The position numbers and the translations under genes were made by a program. Shown piece by piece: positions 29,363 to 37,534 of a stretch of 64,000 nucleotides of DNA. Position 1 is the first letter of the stretch, and the number at the start of each line of letters is the position of its first letter. A model generated the notes under the pieces. That model was not told the DNA's origin. It did no database searches and saw only the letters and a list, made by a program, of their open reading frames with translations. The DNA comes from Planctomycetota bacterium (lineage in GTDB: Bacteria; Planctomycetota; Phycisphaerae; Phycisphaerales; Phycisphaeraceae): the NCBI GenBank assembly GCA_021413865.1, contig JAIOPN010000045.1, positions 1 through 64,000 of the forward strand, written 5' to 3'.

Positions 29363-30742
29363 TCAGGCATGCGCGGGATTGTCGGGTGCCGGCACCCGCA
29401 CCGTGATGCGATCGGCCGTGCCCGCGGCGTCCGTGTAGGCCGGGTCGCGGGAGAAACGCGACAACGCCATCGCGATCCCGACCATGCCGGCGAACTTGCT
29501 GAAAAATAGGACGTCCGCCAAATCCTCGGGGGCCACGCGCAGTGGCTGCCAGTAGAATAGGAAGGCCGCGAACAGGACGTGGGTAAGCGGCGACAACCGT
29601 CGTCGCCAGAGCATCACCATCGCGATGGGGATACCGATGAGGTTGTAGTCGAACGAGATGGGCATCGCGAAGTTGCCGACCAGGGTGAGCCAGAGGAAAT
29701 AGGGGAACGCCAGCGCCTGCCGGTTGGCCGATCGGTACACGCGGTAATTGACCCACAGCGTCATCGGCCCCAGCACGAGCGCCGAACCGATCAGCCCGGG
29801 GAGATTGGCGAGCCAGTTTACGCCTACCATGTACCAGAACTGTTCCCAGTAGGCGGTCAGCGAGTGCGCGTAGAAGGTGATCGCAAACGATCCCTGCCGT
29901 TCACGGGGGGCGAAGGGGTGTCTGAGCCAGACGAATAGGTCGTTGATGAACGCCACGCGGTTATTCTGATAATGGCTTGAGAGCGTGAGCCACTCAGGCA
30001 CCGCCAGGAACGACGCGACCCCGATCAGCACCCAGACGACCACGGCGATAACCGCCGCTCGCCATTCGCAGATCACCAGCAGCCCCATAATGATGATCGT
30101 CGGGTAGATCTTGACCCACGACGCCACCGCCACGCAGACACCCAGCGCCAAGTCTCGCCAGATCGACCCGGGCAGCCTCAGTGATGCCGCGCCCAGAATG
30201 ATCGACAGCAGCACCAGCGAGTCGCAGTTCCCCCGCTCGATCGTAAACAGGACCGGCGTGGAAATGAGCACCAGGCCCAGCGCCAACGGCAGCGTGATGC
30301 ACGCGCGGCCCGCCTCACGGCGCAGCTTCACCGCCAGCACCACCGCCGCGGACATGATCACGGTGTTCGCCGTCATCCAGATGCCCACGGCCGCGGGGTA
30401 GTCGAAGTACCTGCACCAGGCGTGCAGCAGAAGGACGATAGGCGGGAAGCTGTAAAGCCCCCGCGGATCGCCGAAGTACTCACTGTACGGGTTGCCGCCC
30501 ATGATGAGCCAGTGCTTCACGGCCCAGAAGCTGTGGTAAAAATCCAGCCCCAGAACGTCCCACGCGTAAACCCACGTCTCCTTGCCGAACAGCATGGCGT
30601 GCGGCGGCTGCAAAAAACTCTCGACCCAGTACACCACGAACGCCACCAGCAGCAGCCACCCAAAAACCAATTGGACGATCCGACCGGGCAATGGACGCGA
30701 ACCCATGGATGTGCGCGGCTCGGCGGGGCTTGCTTGCGGCAT
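29363..30742 (-). CDS. GT87/DUF2029-family membrane mannosyltransferase-like protein
   Basis: 459 residues with roughly ten membrane segments. The first large periplasmic loop has VLGLDFYHSFWAVKHWLIMGGNPYSEYFG, the region that carries the catalytic aspartate in GT87 (DUF2029) alpha-mannosyltransferases, which use polyprenyl-phosphate mannose. The motif WVKIYPTIIIMGLL matches the conserved K-P pattern of the family. It is the only minus-strand member of the glycan cluster and diverges from the EF-G gene. Donor sugar could come from one of the three GT2 enzymes upstream (inference). Start ATG at 30742; a second ATG 12 codons in is possible. Confidence 0.78.
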   Translation of the reverse strand: MPQASPAEPRTSMGSRPLPGRIVQLVFGWLLLVAFVVYWVESFLQPPHAMLFGKETWVYAWDVLGLDFYHSFWAVKHWLIMGGNPYSEYFGDPRGLYSFPPIVLLLHAWCRYFDYPAAVGIWMTANTVIMSAAVVLAVKLRREAGRACITLPLALGLVLISTPVLFTIERGNCDSLVLLSIILGAASLRLPGSIWRDLALGVCVAVASWVKIYPTIIIMGLLVICEWRAAVIAVVVWVLIGVASFLAVPEWLTLSSHYQNNRVAFINDLFVWLRHPFAPRERQGSFAITFYAHSLTAYWEQFWYMVGVNWLANLPGLIGSALVLGPMTLWVNYRVYRSANRQALAFPYFLWLTLVGNFAMPISFDYNLIGIPIAMVMLWRRRLSPLTHVLFAAFLFYWQPLRVAPEDLADVLFFSKFAGMVGIAMALSRFSRDPAYTDAAGTADRITVRVPAPDNPAHA

Positions 30743-30862
30743 AACGTGTGATCGCCCGAGATTGTCTGACGGGTCGTCGGCCCGCGATTTTCACGGGCAT
30801 CCCGGGGCCAGCTTATCGCATAAACCACCCTGGACCAAGCGGAACCCCGCCCCGGCATTCCC

Positions 30863-30891
30863 TTGGTCGCCGGCGCACCGCGTTCTATACT
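30863..30891 (+). promoter_or_regulatory. Candidate sigma70-type promoter of the EF-G-like gene
   Basis: TTGGTC (30863-30868), 17-base spacer, TATACT (30886-30891). Leader of about 38 nt to the ATG at 30936, with CGGAG at 30925-30929. Confidence 0.5.
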
Positions 30892-30935
30892 GGCGTTCGC
30901 CCGCCGCCGGTCACGTCACCACGCCGGAGATGTTT

Positions 30936-33011
30936 ATGCCCAACTACACCACCGCCGACATCCGCAACATCGCCATCCTCGGAAACGCTTTGAGCGGCAA
31001 GACGAGCCTGGTCGAGGCGTTGCTCCAGGAGGCCGGCGCGATCCACCACCGCGGGCTGGTCGAGAAGGGCACGACCGTCAGCGACCACACGGAAGAGGAG
31101 AAGCGCCACGGCCGGAGCCTCTACGCCGCCATCACGCACTGCGACCACGAGGGCCGGCACATCAACATGATCGACACGCCCGGGCACGGCGACTTCGCCG
31201 GGCAGGCGATCGAGTCCTTCGCCGCCGTCGAGACCGCGGCCGTCGTCATCAGCGCCTCGGCGGGCATCGAGCCCGGTGCCCGCCGCATGATGGAGCGCGC
31301 CGCCGACCGCGGCCTCTGCCGCATGATTATCGTCAACAAGATCGACCACGAGGGCGTCAATCTCGACCAGCTCCTGCGCGACATCCGCGACGCCTTCGGC
31401 AAGGAGTGCCTCCCCATCAACCTCCCCGCCGGCGGGGGCACTTCGGTCGTCGATTGTTTCTTCACCCCCTCGGGCCAGTCTGACATCGGCTCCGTCGAGT
31501 CGGCCCACCAGGCGCTGGTCGAGCAGGTCGTGGAGGTGGACGAAAAACTCCTGGAGATCTACCTGCAGCAGGGGGACGTCAAGCCCGAGCAGCTCCACGA
31601 CCCGTTCGAGAAGGCGCTGCGAGAAGGGCACCTGATCCCGATCTGTTTCACCTGCGCCCGCCACCACGCCGACCCGATGAAGTCTGCGGGCATCTGCGAG
31701 CTGCTCACCGTCTTCGCACGCCTCGCCCCCAGCCCGCTGGAGGGCAACCCGACCCGCTTCGTGCGCGGCGACGACTTCGCCCACCTGCTCAACGCCTCGC
31801 CCGACCCCAACCGCCACGTGCTCGCCCACGTCTTCGACGTCTCCATCGACCCCTTCATCGGCAAGCTCTGCGGCTTCCGCGTCCACCAGGGGACGATCCG
31901 CAAGGAAACCCAACTCCTGGTCGGCGACCCGAAGCACGGCGAGAGCAAGAAGCCCTTCAAGGTCAACCACCTCTTCAAATACCAGGGTAAAGAGCATGTC
32001 GAGATCGACGCCGCCATCCCCGGCGACATCGCCGCCGTCGCCAAGATCGACGACATCCACCAGGACTGCGTCCTCCACGACCACCACGACGAGGACCGCA
32101 TCCGTCTGCTGCCGCTGCCCTACCCCGAGCCGATGTTCGGCCTGGCGATCAGCGCCAAGAACCGCGGCGACGAGCAGAAAATCGCCGACGCCCTGCACCG
32201 CATCCTCGAAGAGGACCCGACCTTCAAGGTCGTCCGCGACGCCGGCACGCATGAGACCGTGATCCACGGCCTGGGCGAGCTGCACCTGCGCGTCATCCTC
32301 GAACGCATGAAGAGCCGCTACCACTTGGAGGTGAACACCAAGCCGCCCAAGGTCGGCTACCGCGAGACCATCACCGCCAAGGCCGACGGCCACCACCGCC
32401 ACAAGAAACAGACCGGCGGCGCCGGGCAGTTCGGCGAGGTCTATCTGCGCGTCGAGCCGCTGGCGCGCGGGCAGGGCTTCGAGTACGTGGATGACACGTT
32501 CGGCGGCTCCATCCCGCGCCAGTTCATCCCCGCCATCGAGAAGGGCGTCCGCCAGGTGATCGAGACCGGCGCGATCGCGGGCTATCCGATGCAGGACATC
32601 CGCGTGAGCGTGTACGACGGCAAGTACCACGACGTGGACTCCAAGGAGATCGCCTTCGTCACGGCGGGCCGCAAGGCGTTCATCGACGCGGTGAAGAAGG
32701 CCCGGCCGACCCTGCTGGAGCCCTGCGTGAGCATCGAGGTGACGATCCCGCAGGACCACGTCGGCAGCATCACCGGCGACCTGGCGGGCAAGCGGGGCCG
32801 CATCCAGGGGGCGGAGATGCTTTCCAACGATTTGACGGTCATCCGCGCCATCGTGCCGCTCTCGGAGGTGATGAACTACCAGAACCAGCTCAAGAGCGTC
32901 ACCGGCGGTCAGGGTTCGTTTACGATGGAGTTGAGCCACTACGACCCGGTGCCCGGCCAGTTGCAGCAGCAGATCATCGCCCAGTACAAGCCGCACGCGG
33001 AAGAGGACTGA
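30936..33011 (+). CDS. Elongation factor G paralogue (EF-G2 type)
   Basis: Translational GTPase of 691 residues with the five EF-G domains. The G1 loop is GNALSGKTS (canonical EF-G has GHIDAGKTT), the G3 loop DTPGHGDF, and G4 VNKID. Domain IV begins near PPKVGYRETI, and KKQTGGAGQFGEVYLRVEP is the conserved domain IV strand. The altered G1 and the text AVVISASAGIEPGARRMMERA resemble the second EF-G lineage (Thermus EF-G-2-like), not the main ribosomal-operon factor. ATG at 30936 has CGGAG 6 nt upstream; an ATG two codons earlier is less well placed. It is followed after 33 bp by the ribosome-rescue gene arfB, probably in one transcript. Its role may be in recycling or rescue (inference). Confidence 0.88.
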   Translation: MPNYTTADIRNIAILGNALSGKTSLVEALLQEAGAIHHRGLVEKGTTVSDHTEEEKRHGRSLYAAITHCDHEGRHINMIDTPGHGDFAGQAIESFAAVETAAVVISASAGIEPGARRMMERAADRGLCRMIIVNKIDHEGVNLDQLLRDIRDAFGKECLPINLPAGGGTSVVDCFFTPSGQSDIGSVESAHQALVEQVVEVDEKLLEIYLQQGDVKPEQLHDPFEKALREGHLIPICFTCARHHADPMKSAGICELLTVFARLAPSPLEGNPTRFVRGDDFAHLLNASPDPNRHVLAHVFDVSIDPFIGKLCGFRVHQGTIRKETQLLVGDPKHGESKKPFKVNHLFKYQGKEHVEIDAAIPGDIAAVAKIDDIHQDCVLHDHHDEDRIRLLPLPYPEPMFGLAISAKNRGDEQKIADALHRILEEDPTFKVVRDAGTHETVIHGLGELHLRVILERMKSRYHLEVNTKPPKVGYRETITAKADGHHRHKKQTGGAGQFGEVYLRVEPLARGQGFEYVDDTFGGSIPRQFIPAIEKGVRQVIETGAIAGYPMQDIRVSVYDGKYHDVDSKEIAFVTAGRKAFIDAVKKARPTLLEPCVSIEVTIPQDHVGSITGDLAGKRGRIQGAEMLSNDLTVIRAIVPLSEVMNYQNQLKSVTGGQGSFTMELSHYDPVPGQLQQQIIAQYKPHAEED

Positions 33012-33044
33012 CGCACCGCGGCGCGGAAGCCAGAGAGGTCACGG

Positions 33045-33512
33045 ATGACGCAGGACGAACAGGTGGAACCGGTCGGGGACGGGGACGTGGAACTCGCGCC
33101 GGGGGTGCGCGTGCCGGCGTCCGCGGTGGGGTTCACCTTCTCGCGCAGCGGCGGGCCCGGCGGGCAGAACGTCAATAAACTTTCCACCCGCGCGCAGATG
33201 CGCATCCCCATGACAGCGCTGCGGTTGGCGATCGGTCCCGACGCCGCGGAACGGCTCGCGCTGGCGCTGGGGCCGTCGCGCCTCACGGACTCGGGCGACG
33301 TGCTGATCGCCTGCGACGAGAGCCGGTCGCAGCACACCAACCGGCGCGGCTGCATGGAGCGGCTGCGCATGATGCTGATCGAGGCGACGCGACCGGTGCG
33401 CAAGCGCCGCAAGACGCGCCCGACCAAGGCGTCCAAGCGCCGCCGGCTCGACGGCAAGTCGCACCGCGGCGACATCAAGCGCGGCCGTTCGCGCCCCGAC
33501 GACGCGTCGTAA
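33045..33512 (+). CDS. arfB: Peptidyl-tRNA hydrolase ArfB (stalled-ribosome rescue)
   Basis: 155 residues. The release-factor catalytic loop SGGPGGQNVNK carries the GGQ that enters the peptidyl-transferase centre, followed by STRAQMRIPM as in YaeJ/ArfB. The C-terminal tail RRKTRPTKASKRRRLDGKSHRGDIKRGR is long and basic, the part that enters the empty mRNA channel of a stalled ribosome. The codon-recognition domains of RF1/RF2 are absent, so this is not a release factor. The ATG at 33045 has AGAGAGGT before it. Placement behind the EF-G paralogue suggests a shared rescue or recycling function. A strong hairpin follows the stop. Confidence 0.9.
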   Translation: MTQDEQVEPVGDGDVELAPGVRVPASAVGFTFSRSGGPGGQNVNKLSTRAQMRIPMTALRLAIGPDAAERLALALGPSRLTDSGDVLIACDESRSQHTNRRGCMERLRMMLIEATRPVRKRRKTRPTKASKRRRLDGKSHRGDIKRGRSRPDDAS

Positions 33513-33514
33513 TC

Positions 33515-33545
33515 GCGCCGCGCATGACGCGCCGATGCGCGGCGC
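33515..33545. terminator. Hairpin after arfB
   Basis: Perfect 11-bp arms 33515-33525 and 33535-33545 (GCGCCGCGCAT and complement) with a 9-base loop, 3 bp after the stop. No T run follows. A second, weaker hairpin (33605-33619) with a T tract at 33622-33626 lies downstream and may do the actual terminating. Confidence 0.5.
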
Positions 33546-33627
33546 GGAAAAGAGAATTGCGGTGATGTTCAAGCCGCGCGTGTGTCGAAGCCGATAATTA
33601 TTCTTGAGCGCGTTGCTCAGATTTTTG

Positions 33628-33657
33628 TTGACGTGTGATTCGTGTCGTCGTTACTCT
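33628..33657 (+). promoter_or_regulatory. Candidate promoter of the lysine-rich peptide gene
   Basis: TTGACG (33628-33633), 18-base spacer, TACTCT (33652-33657). It lies in a locally AT-rich stretch about 43 bases before the ATG at 33701. Confidence 0.45.
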
Positions 33658-33700
33658 CATTGACGCAAGCTCCGAGGCTTGACAGAAAGGACTCACCATC

Positions 33701-33766
33701 ATGGCGAAGAAAGCAAAGAAGAAGGCTGCGAAGAAGAAGGTTGCGAAGAAGAAGTCCAAGCGCTAG
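33701..33766 (+). CDS. 21-residue lysine/alanine-rich peptide
   Basis: A small gene of 22 codons ending in TAG. The product begins MAKKAKKKAAKKK and continues with the same A/V-K-K-K periodicity to a C-terminal SKR. Twelve of 21 residues are lysine, so the net charge is about +13. Support for a real gene: AGAAAGGA (33684-33691) about 9 nt before ATG, a promoter-like pair upstream, a clean rho-independent terminator at 33912-33946, and codons using both AAG and AAA. The composition resembles histone H1-like tails and small basic ribosomal proteins, so binding to nucleic acid is likely, but no family is recognised. The 145-nt region between its stop and the terminator has no ORF. Confidence 0.6.
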   Translation: MAKKAKKKAAKKKVAKKKSKR

Positions 33767-33911
33767 TTCACCTGTCTCTGTTCGCGCGGGTCTCCGCGTC
33801 GGCGGCGTAGCTCGCCGGCGCACGTATCAGGATTGATCCATTCCGCGGCATCAGGCGAAACAAGTCGCCCCCCGACCACCTCAAACCGTTCTCCTCGGAG
33901 CCGAATCACGT

Positions 33912-33946
33912 AAAGACGTTCCCGAAAGGGAACGTCTTTTTTTTTT
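33912..33946 (+). terminator. Rho-independent terminator
   Basis: 12-bp perfect stem (AAAGACGTTCCC and complement), GAAA tetraloop, ten-base T tract. It ends the transcript carrying the lysine-rich peptide. Confidence 0.93.
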
Positions 33947-33971
33947 GCGCCCACTCCGCGGCGTCTCCGCC

Positions 33972-33999
33972 AAGCCGCACGCAAACCTGTGTGCGGCTT
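33972..33999. repeat. Repeat family B, AAGCCGCACGCAAAC type
   Basis: 9-bp arms AAGCCGCAC and GTGCGGCTT around a 10-base centre. CCAAGCCGCACGCAAAC is shared exactly with the copy near 54644-54662 (opposite orientation). It lies just after the end of the first Gfo/Idh gene. Confidence 0.7.
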
Positions 34000-34020
34000 G
34001 CCGCGTGCGCCAAAAGCGCC

Positions 34021-35295
34021 TCAGATGTCCTTGCCCTTGTACCCGATGCGTTTCCACACCTTCCGCGCCGCGGCGAGGCCTTTGGCGGAGGGTTTGGGCG
34101 TGCCCAGGATCGAGGGCGGCGCTTTGCCGTCGCCCGTGCCGTCCTGCCAGGGGGACCAGTGGTCGTTCTCGTACGCCCTGCGCGACGACTCCTTCTTGAA
34201 ATCGGGCATGTCGATGGGCGTGCCGTTCTGCAGCGCGGAGCGCCACGCGAGGATACCGACGCTCGACATGTTCACGCCGCGGTAAACGTCGAGGAACGGC
34301 GGTTTGCCGGAGCGCACCGCGTTGGCGAAGTGGAAGTTGGTCCAGAAGTCGCCCCCGCCGTGGCCGGCGCGGTGCGCCAAGTCGCCGTGCTCGGGCCAGT
34401 CGGGGTGGTAGACGCGCTCGGCGGGGACGGAGCCCATCTTGCGGTCCCACTCCTCGTGCCACACGCGGACGCGACCGGAGCCAAAGTAGCCGTGGCCGCG
34501 CTCGGTCTCCATCGCCCCCTTGGAGCCGTGCACGCGGTACCAGTTAGAGTGGCCCGGTACGAGCAGGCCGAAGATGCGGAAGACCGAGCCGTCGTCGTTG
34601 CGGGTGAGGATGACCGAACCGGGGTCGGCGACGCGGGCGGTGCCATCGTCCACCTCGCGGCATGCCATCGACAGGCCGATCACCGAGACCGGTTTCGCCT
34701 CGGTGATGTAGCAGAGCGGCGCCAGCGCGTGCGTGCAGTAGTAGGTCGAGGGCAGGAGATTCCGCCAGTGCTTTTGCCCCGGCGCGATAGCGGAGCGTGA
34801 CTCGGAATCCATCGGGTGGTTGTACTCCCCCTCGGCATACAGGCACCGGCCCAGTTCGCCGGTCTTGTAGAGCCGGCGCATCTCCATGTTGAACACGGTG
34901 AACGGGTAGTTCTCCGCGAGCATGTAGGTCTTGCCGGTCTTCTCCACCGCGCGGCAGAGCGCCACGCCGTCGGCCATCGTCGAGTTGCTCGCCGTCTCGC
35001 TCATCACGTGGAAGCCGGCGTTGAGCGCCTTGACCGCGAAGGGGGCGTGCTGGTGGAAATAATTGGCGAGGATCACGGCGTCCATGTCGTGCCCGAGGAA
35101 CTTGTCGAAGCTCGTGTACGTCGCCACGCCGTACCGCTTGCCGACGGTCTTGAGCCGCTCCTCCCACGTGTCGCAGAGGGCGACGAGCTTCATGCCCGCA
35201 ACCTCGCTGGCGCCGGAGGCGAAGCTCTGGCCGCGCCCGACGCCAACGACGCCGACGCGGAGGAGTTTGGATTTACGGCTGGATGACTTGGCCAT
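34021..35295 (-). CDS. Gfo/Idh/MocA-family oxidoreductase (copy 1)
   Basis: 424 residues. The N-terminal NAD(P)-binding fold has VGVVGVGRGQSFASGAS (GxGxxx loop altered to GVGRGQ) and the strand end VALCDTW. The active-site region AENYPFTVFNMEMRRLYKTGELG stands where the family usually has E-K-P, so the EKP lysine motif is not conserved (SETASNST precedes it). The C-terminal half is the alpha/beta dimer domain with the EGEYNHPM substrate-side loop. It probably oxidises or reduces a sugar or cyclitol with NAD(P). The next gene is a close paralogue, and both end in KRIGYKGKD(I/V). No signal peptide. ATG at 35295. Confidence 0.85.
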   Translation of the reverse strand: MAKSSSRKSKLLRVGVVGVGRGQSFASGASEVAGMKLVALCDTWEERLKTVGKRYGVATYTSFDKFLGHDMDAVILANYFHQHAPFAVKALNAGFHVMSETASNSTMADGVALCRAVEKTGKTYMLAENYPFTVFNMEMRRLYKTGELGRCLYAEGEYNHPMDSESRSAIAPGQKHWRNLLPSTYYCTHALAPLCYITEAKPVSVIGLSMACREVDDGTARVADPGSVILTRNDDGSVFRIFGLLVPGHSNWYRVHGSKGAMETERGHGYFGSGRVRVWHEEWDRKMGSVPAERVYHPDWPEHGDLAHRAGHGGGDFWTNFHFANAVRSGKPPFLDVYRGVNMSSVGILAWRSALQNGTPIDMPDFKKESSRRAYENDHWSPWQDGTGDGKAPPSILGTPKPSAKGLAAARKVWKRIGYKGKDI

Positions 35296-35352
35296 GGGGA
35301 TTCCTGTTGTGAAAGAGAAGAGAGCGCCGCCTGAAGGCGGCGGCTAACCGGA

Positions 35353-36612
35353 TCAGACGTCTTTACCCTTGTACCCGATGCGTTTCCAGACGCCGCGCGA
35401 CCGCGCCAACGCCTTGGCATTGGGTTTTTCGTAGCCGCGGATGCTCGGCGGGGCCGTGCCGTCGCCCGAGCCGTCGGGCCAGGGGGACCAGTGGTCGTTC
35501 TCGTGGGCCTTGCGGGCGGATTCCTTCTTGAAGTCGGGCATGTCGAGCGGCGCGCCGTCCGCCAGGGCGCTCTTCCACGCGAGGATGCCGACGGTGCACA
35601 TCGCCACGCCGCGGTACACGTCGAGGTAGGGCGGCTTGCCGGAGCGGATGGCGTTGGCGAAGTGGAAGTTGGTCCAGAAGTCGCCGCCGCCGTGGCCGGC
35701 GCGGCGCGCCAGGTCGCCGTGCTCGGGCCAGTCGGGCGAGTAGCTACGCTCGACGGGCTTGCCCTCGCGGAGCCACTCCTCGCGGTGGATGCGGATGCCG
35801 CCCCATGCGTTGCCCGTGGCCGTACCGATCAGCCCCTTGTCGCCGTGCACCTCGTAGCGCACGCGGTGCTCGGAGCTGATCATGATGCCCATGATGCGGA
35901 AGACCGCGCCGCTGTCCATGCGGCAGAGGATCACGCTGCCGGCGTCGGCGACGCGTGCGGTGTTGGGCGACTTGCTCCCGGTCTCCACCATCGACAGGCC
36001 ATTCACCTTCACCGGCATCGTGTCGGTGATGTACATCAACGGGGCGAGGGCGTGGCTGCAGTAATAGGTCGAGGGCATCCAGTTCCGCCAGTGGTTGAAG
36101 CCGGGGGAGATGGAGAGCCGCCAATCCTCCTCGGCGGCGTGGTTGTACTCGCCCTCGGCGTAGATCGCGTTGCCGATCTCGCCGGAGCGGTACACCTTTC
36201 GCATCTCCTGGTTGGCGGCGCTGAAGGGGTAGTTCTCGGCGAACATATAGGTCTTGCCGGATTTCTCCACCGCGCGGCAGAGGGCCACGCCTTCGGCCAG
36301 CGTCGTGTTCGCCGCCGTCTCGCTCATCACGTGGAACCCGGCGTTGAGCGCCCGGATGGCGAAGGGGGCGTGCTGATGGAAATAGTTGGCGAGGATCACC
36401 GCGTCCATGTCGTGCTCGAGGAACTTGTCGAAGTCGGTGTAGGTCGCAACGCCGTAGCGCTTGCCGACCTGCTTGAGCCGGTCGGCCCAGGTGTCGCAGA
36501 GGGCGACGAGCTTCATGCCCACCGCCTCGCTTGCGCCGGCGGCGAAGCTCTGCCCGCGGCCCACGCCCAGGACACCCACACGGATCGGTTTGTTGCTGCC
36601 ACGCTTGGCCAT
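35353..36612 (-). CDS. Gfo/Idh/MocA-family oxidoreductase (copy 2)
   Basis: 419 residues, closely similar to copy 1 along its whole length (VGVLGVGRGQSFAAGAS, KLVALCDTWADRLKQVGKRYGVATYTDF, AENYPFSAANQEMRKVY, VYRGVAM and the C-terminal RIGYKGKDV), so the pair arose by tandem duplication. It has the same non-EKP active-site region. MAKRGSNKP at 36612 is chosen as start because AAGGA lies before it and the frame further upstream is rich in P/R and repeat-like. It is read before copy 1 (57 bp between them) and is divergent from phytanoyl-CoA-type dioxygenase 1. The two copies differ in several pocket-side stretches, so their substrates may differ. Confidence 0.85.
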   Translation of the reverse strand: MAKRGSNKPIRVGVLGVGRGQSFAAGASEAVGMKLVALCDTWADRLKQVGKRYGVATYTDFDKFLEHDMDAVILANYFHQHAPFAIRALNAGFHVMSETAANTTLAEGVALCRAVEKSGKTYMFAENYPFSAANQEMRKVYRSGEIGNAIYAEGEYNHAAEEDWRLSISPGFNHWRNWMPSTYYCSHALAPLMYITDTMPVKVNGLSMVETGSKSPNTARVADAGSVILCRMDSGAVFRIMGIMISSEHRVRYEVHGDKGLIGTATGNAWGGIRIHREEWLREGKPVERSYSPDWPEHGDLARRAGHGGGDFWTNFHFANAIRSGKPPYLDVYRGVAMCTVGILAWKSALADGAPLDMPDFKKESARKAHENDHWSPWPDGSGDGTAPPSIRGYEKPNAKALARSRGVWKRIGYKGKDV

Positions 36613-36707
36613 TGGTTGGTCCTTCAGAAATGAATCCCGCCCATCCACCACCACGGCCCCCACGCGGGGCCGGGAGGGCGGATATCTTGGCGGGGATCGG
36701 GAGAGAA

Positions 36708-36713
36708 TACAAT
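36708..36713 (+). promoter_or_regulatory. -10-like TACAAT before dioxygenase 1
   Basis: Ends 28 bases before the ATG at 36742; GCGGGAGG (36716-36723) follows. The same box, TACAAT, stands 28 bases before the start at 42075. Confidence 0.4.
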
Positions 36714-36741
36714 CTGCGGGAGGCATCCCCAGGAGCAACCC

Positions 36742-37527
36742 ATGGCCGGTTTCCGCTTCACGAAAAAACAGGTCTCGCAGTTCCACCAGGACGGCTACGT
36801 CATCGCGCCGGGCCTATTCGACACCAAACTGATGGACCTGCTGCTCAAGATCGCCCGCAACGACCCGGAGTTCGTCGGCAAGGCGCACGTTATGCCCGAC
36901 GCCGCGGGCAACGCCAGCCGCATCGCCATCACCATGAAGATGTCCAACGACGTCTATACCGCCTTCGTCCACAGCGAGAAGATCGTCAACCCGATGGAGC
37001 AGGTGCTCGGCGGCGAGGTGTACCACCTGCACCACAAGATGATGCTCAAGGAGCCGAAGATCGGCGGCGCGTGGGAGTGGCACCAGGATTACGGCTACTG
37101 GTACAACGACGGCTACCTGCTGCCCGACCTGGCGAGCTGCATGATCGCCGTGGACCGCGCCTACAAGGGCAACGGCTGTCTCCAGGTTTTGCGCGGCTCC
37201 AGCCGTATGGGCCGGATCGAGCACGGCCGCTTCGGCGGACAGGTCGGGGCCAACCCCGAACGCGTCGCGGAGATCGCCAAGAAGCAGGAACTGGTTTACG
37301 TCGAGATGAACCCGGGCGACGCGCTCTTCTTCCACTGCAACACGCTGCACCGCTCCGACCCCAACACCAGCAACGACCCGCGCTGGAGCCTGATCTGCTG
37401 CTACAACGCGGCGCACAACCCGCCGTTCAGGCCGTCGCACGCGCCGTATGAGAAATTGGAGAAGTGGAAGGACACGCAGATCAAGGCGGTGGCGAAAGAG
37501 CAACTCGCGACGCTGGTGCCGGCGTGA
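36742..37527 (+). CDS. Phytanoyl-CoA dioxygenase (PhyH)-family protein 1
   Basis: Fe(II)/2-oxoglutarate hydroxylase, 261 residues. The iron ligands are His and Asp in WEWHQDYGYWY and the distal His in CNTLHRSDPN. RGSSRMGRIEHG and the following arginine are the usual 2-oxoglutarate region. ASCMIAVDRAYKGNGCLQVLRGS is the PhyH core strand pair. It shares long identical stretches with the gene at 40137, so the two are paralogues within one locus. No signal peptide. The substrate is not predictable; family members hydroxylate fatty acyl-CoAs, ectoine, sugars and natural products. Its position beside sugar-type oxidoreductases favours a small polar substrate (inference). Confidence 0.87.
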   Translation: MAGFRFTKKQVSQFHQDGYVIAPGLFDTKLMDLLLKIARNDPEFVGKAHVMPDAAGNASRIAITMKMSNDVYTAFVHSEKIVNPMEQVLGGEVYHLHHKMMLKEPKIGGAWEWHQDYGYWYNDGYLLPDLASCMIAVDRAYKGNGCLQVLRGSSRMGRIEHGRFGGQVGANPERVAEIAKKQELVYVEMNPGDALFFHCNTLHRSDPNTSNDPRWSLICCYNAAHNPPFRPSHAPYEKLEKWKDTQIKAVAKEQLATLVPA

Positions 37528-37534
37528 TCTCCCC

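Noticed and set aside
30885-32996. 703-codon open frame on the minus strand opposite the EF-G gene
   Set aside because: It lies wholly antisense to a well-conserved GTPase. Its V/D/G/E-rich composition is the usual mirror of a GC-rich gene, and it has no domain.
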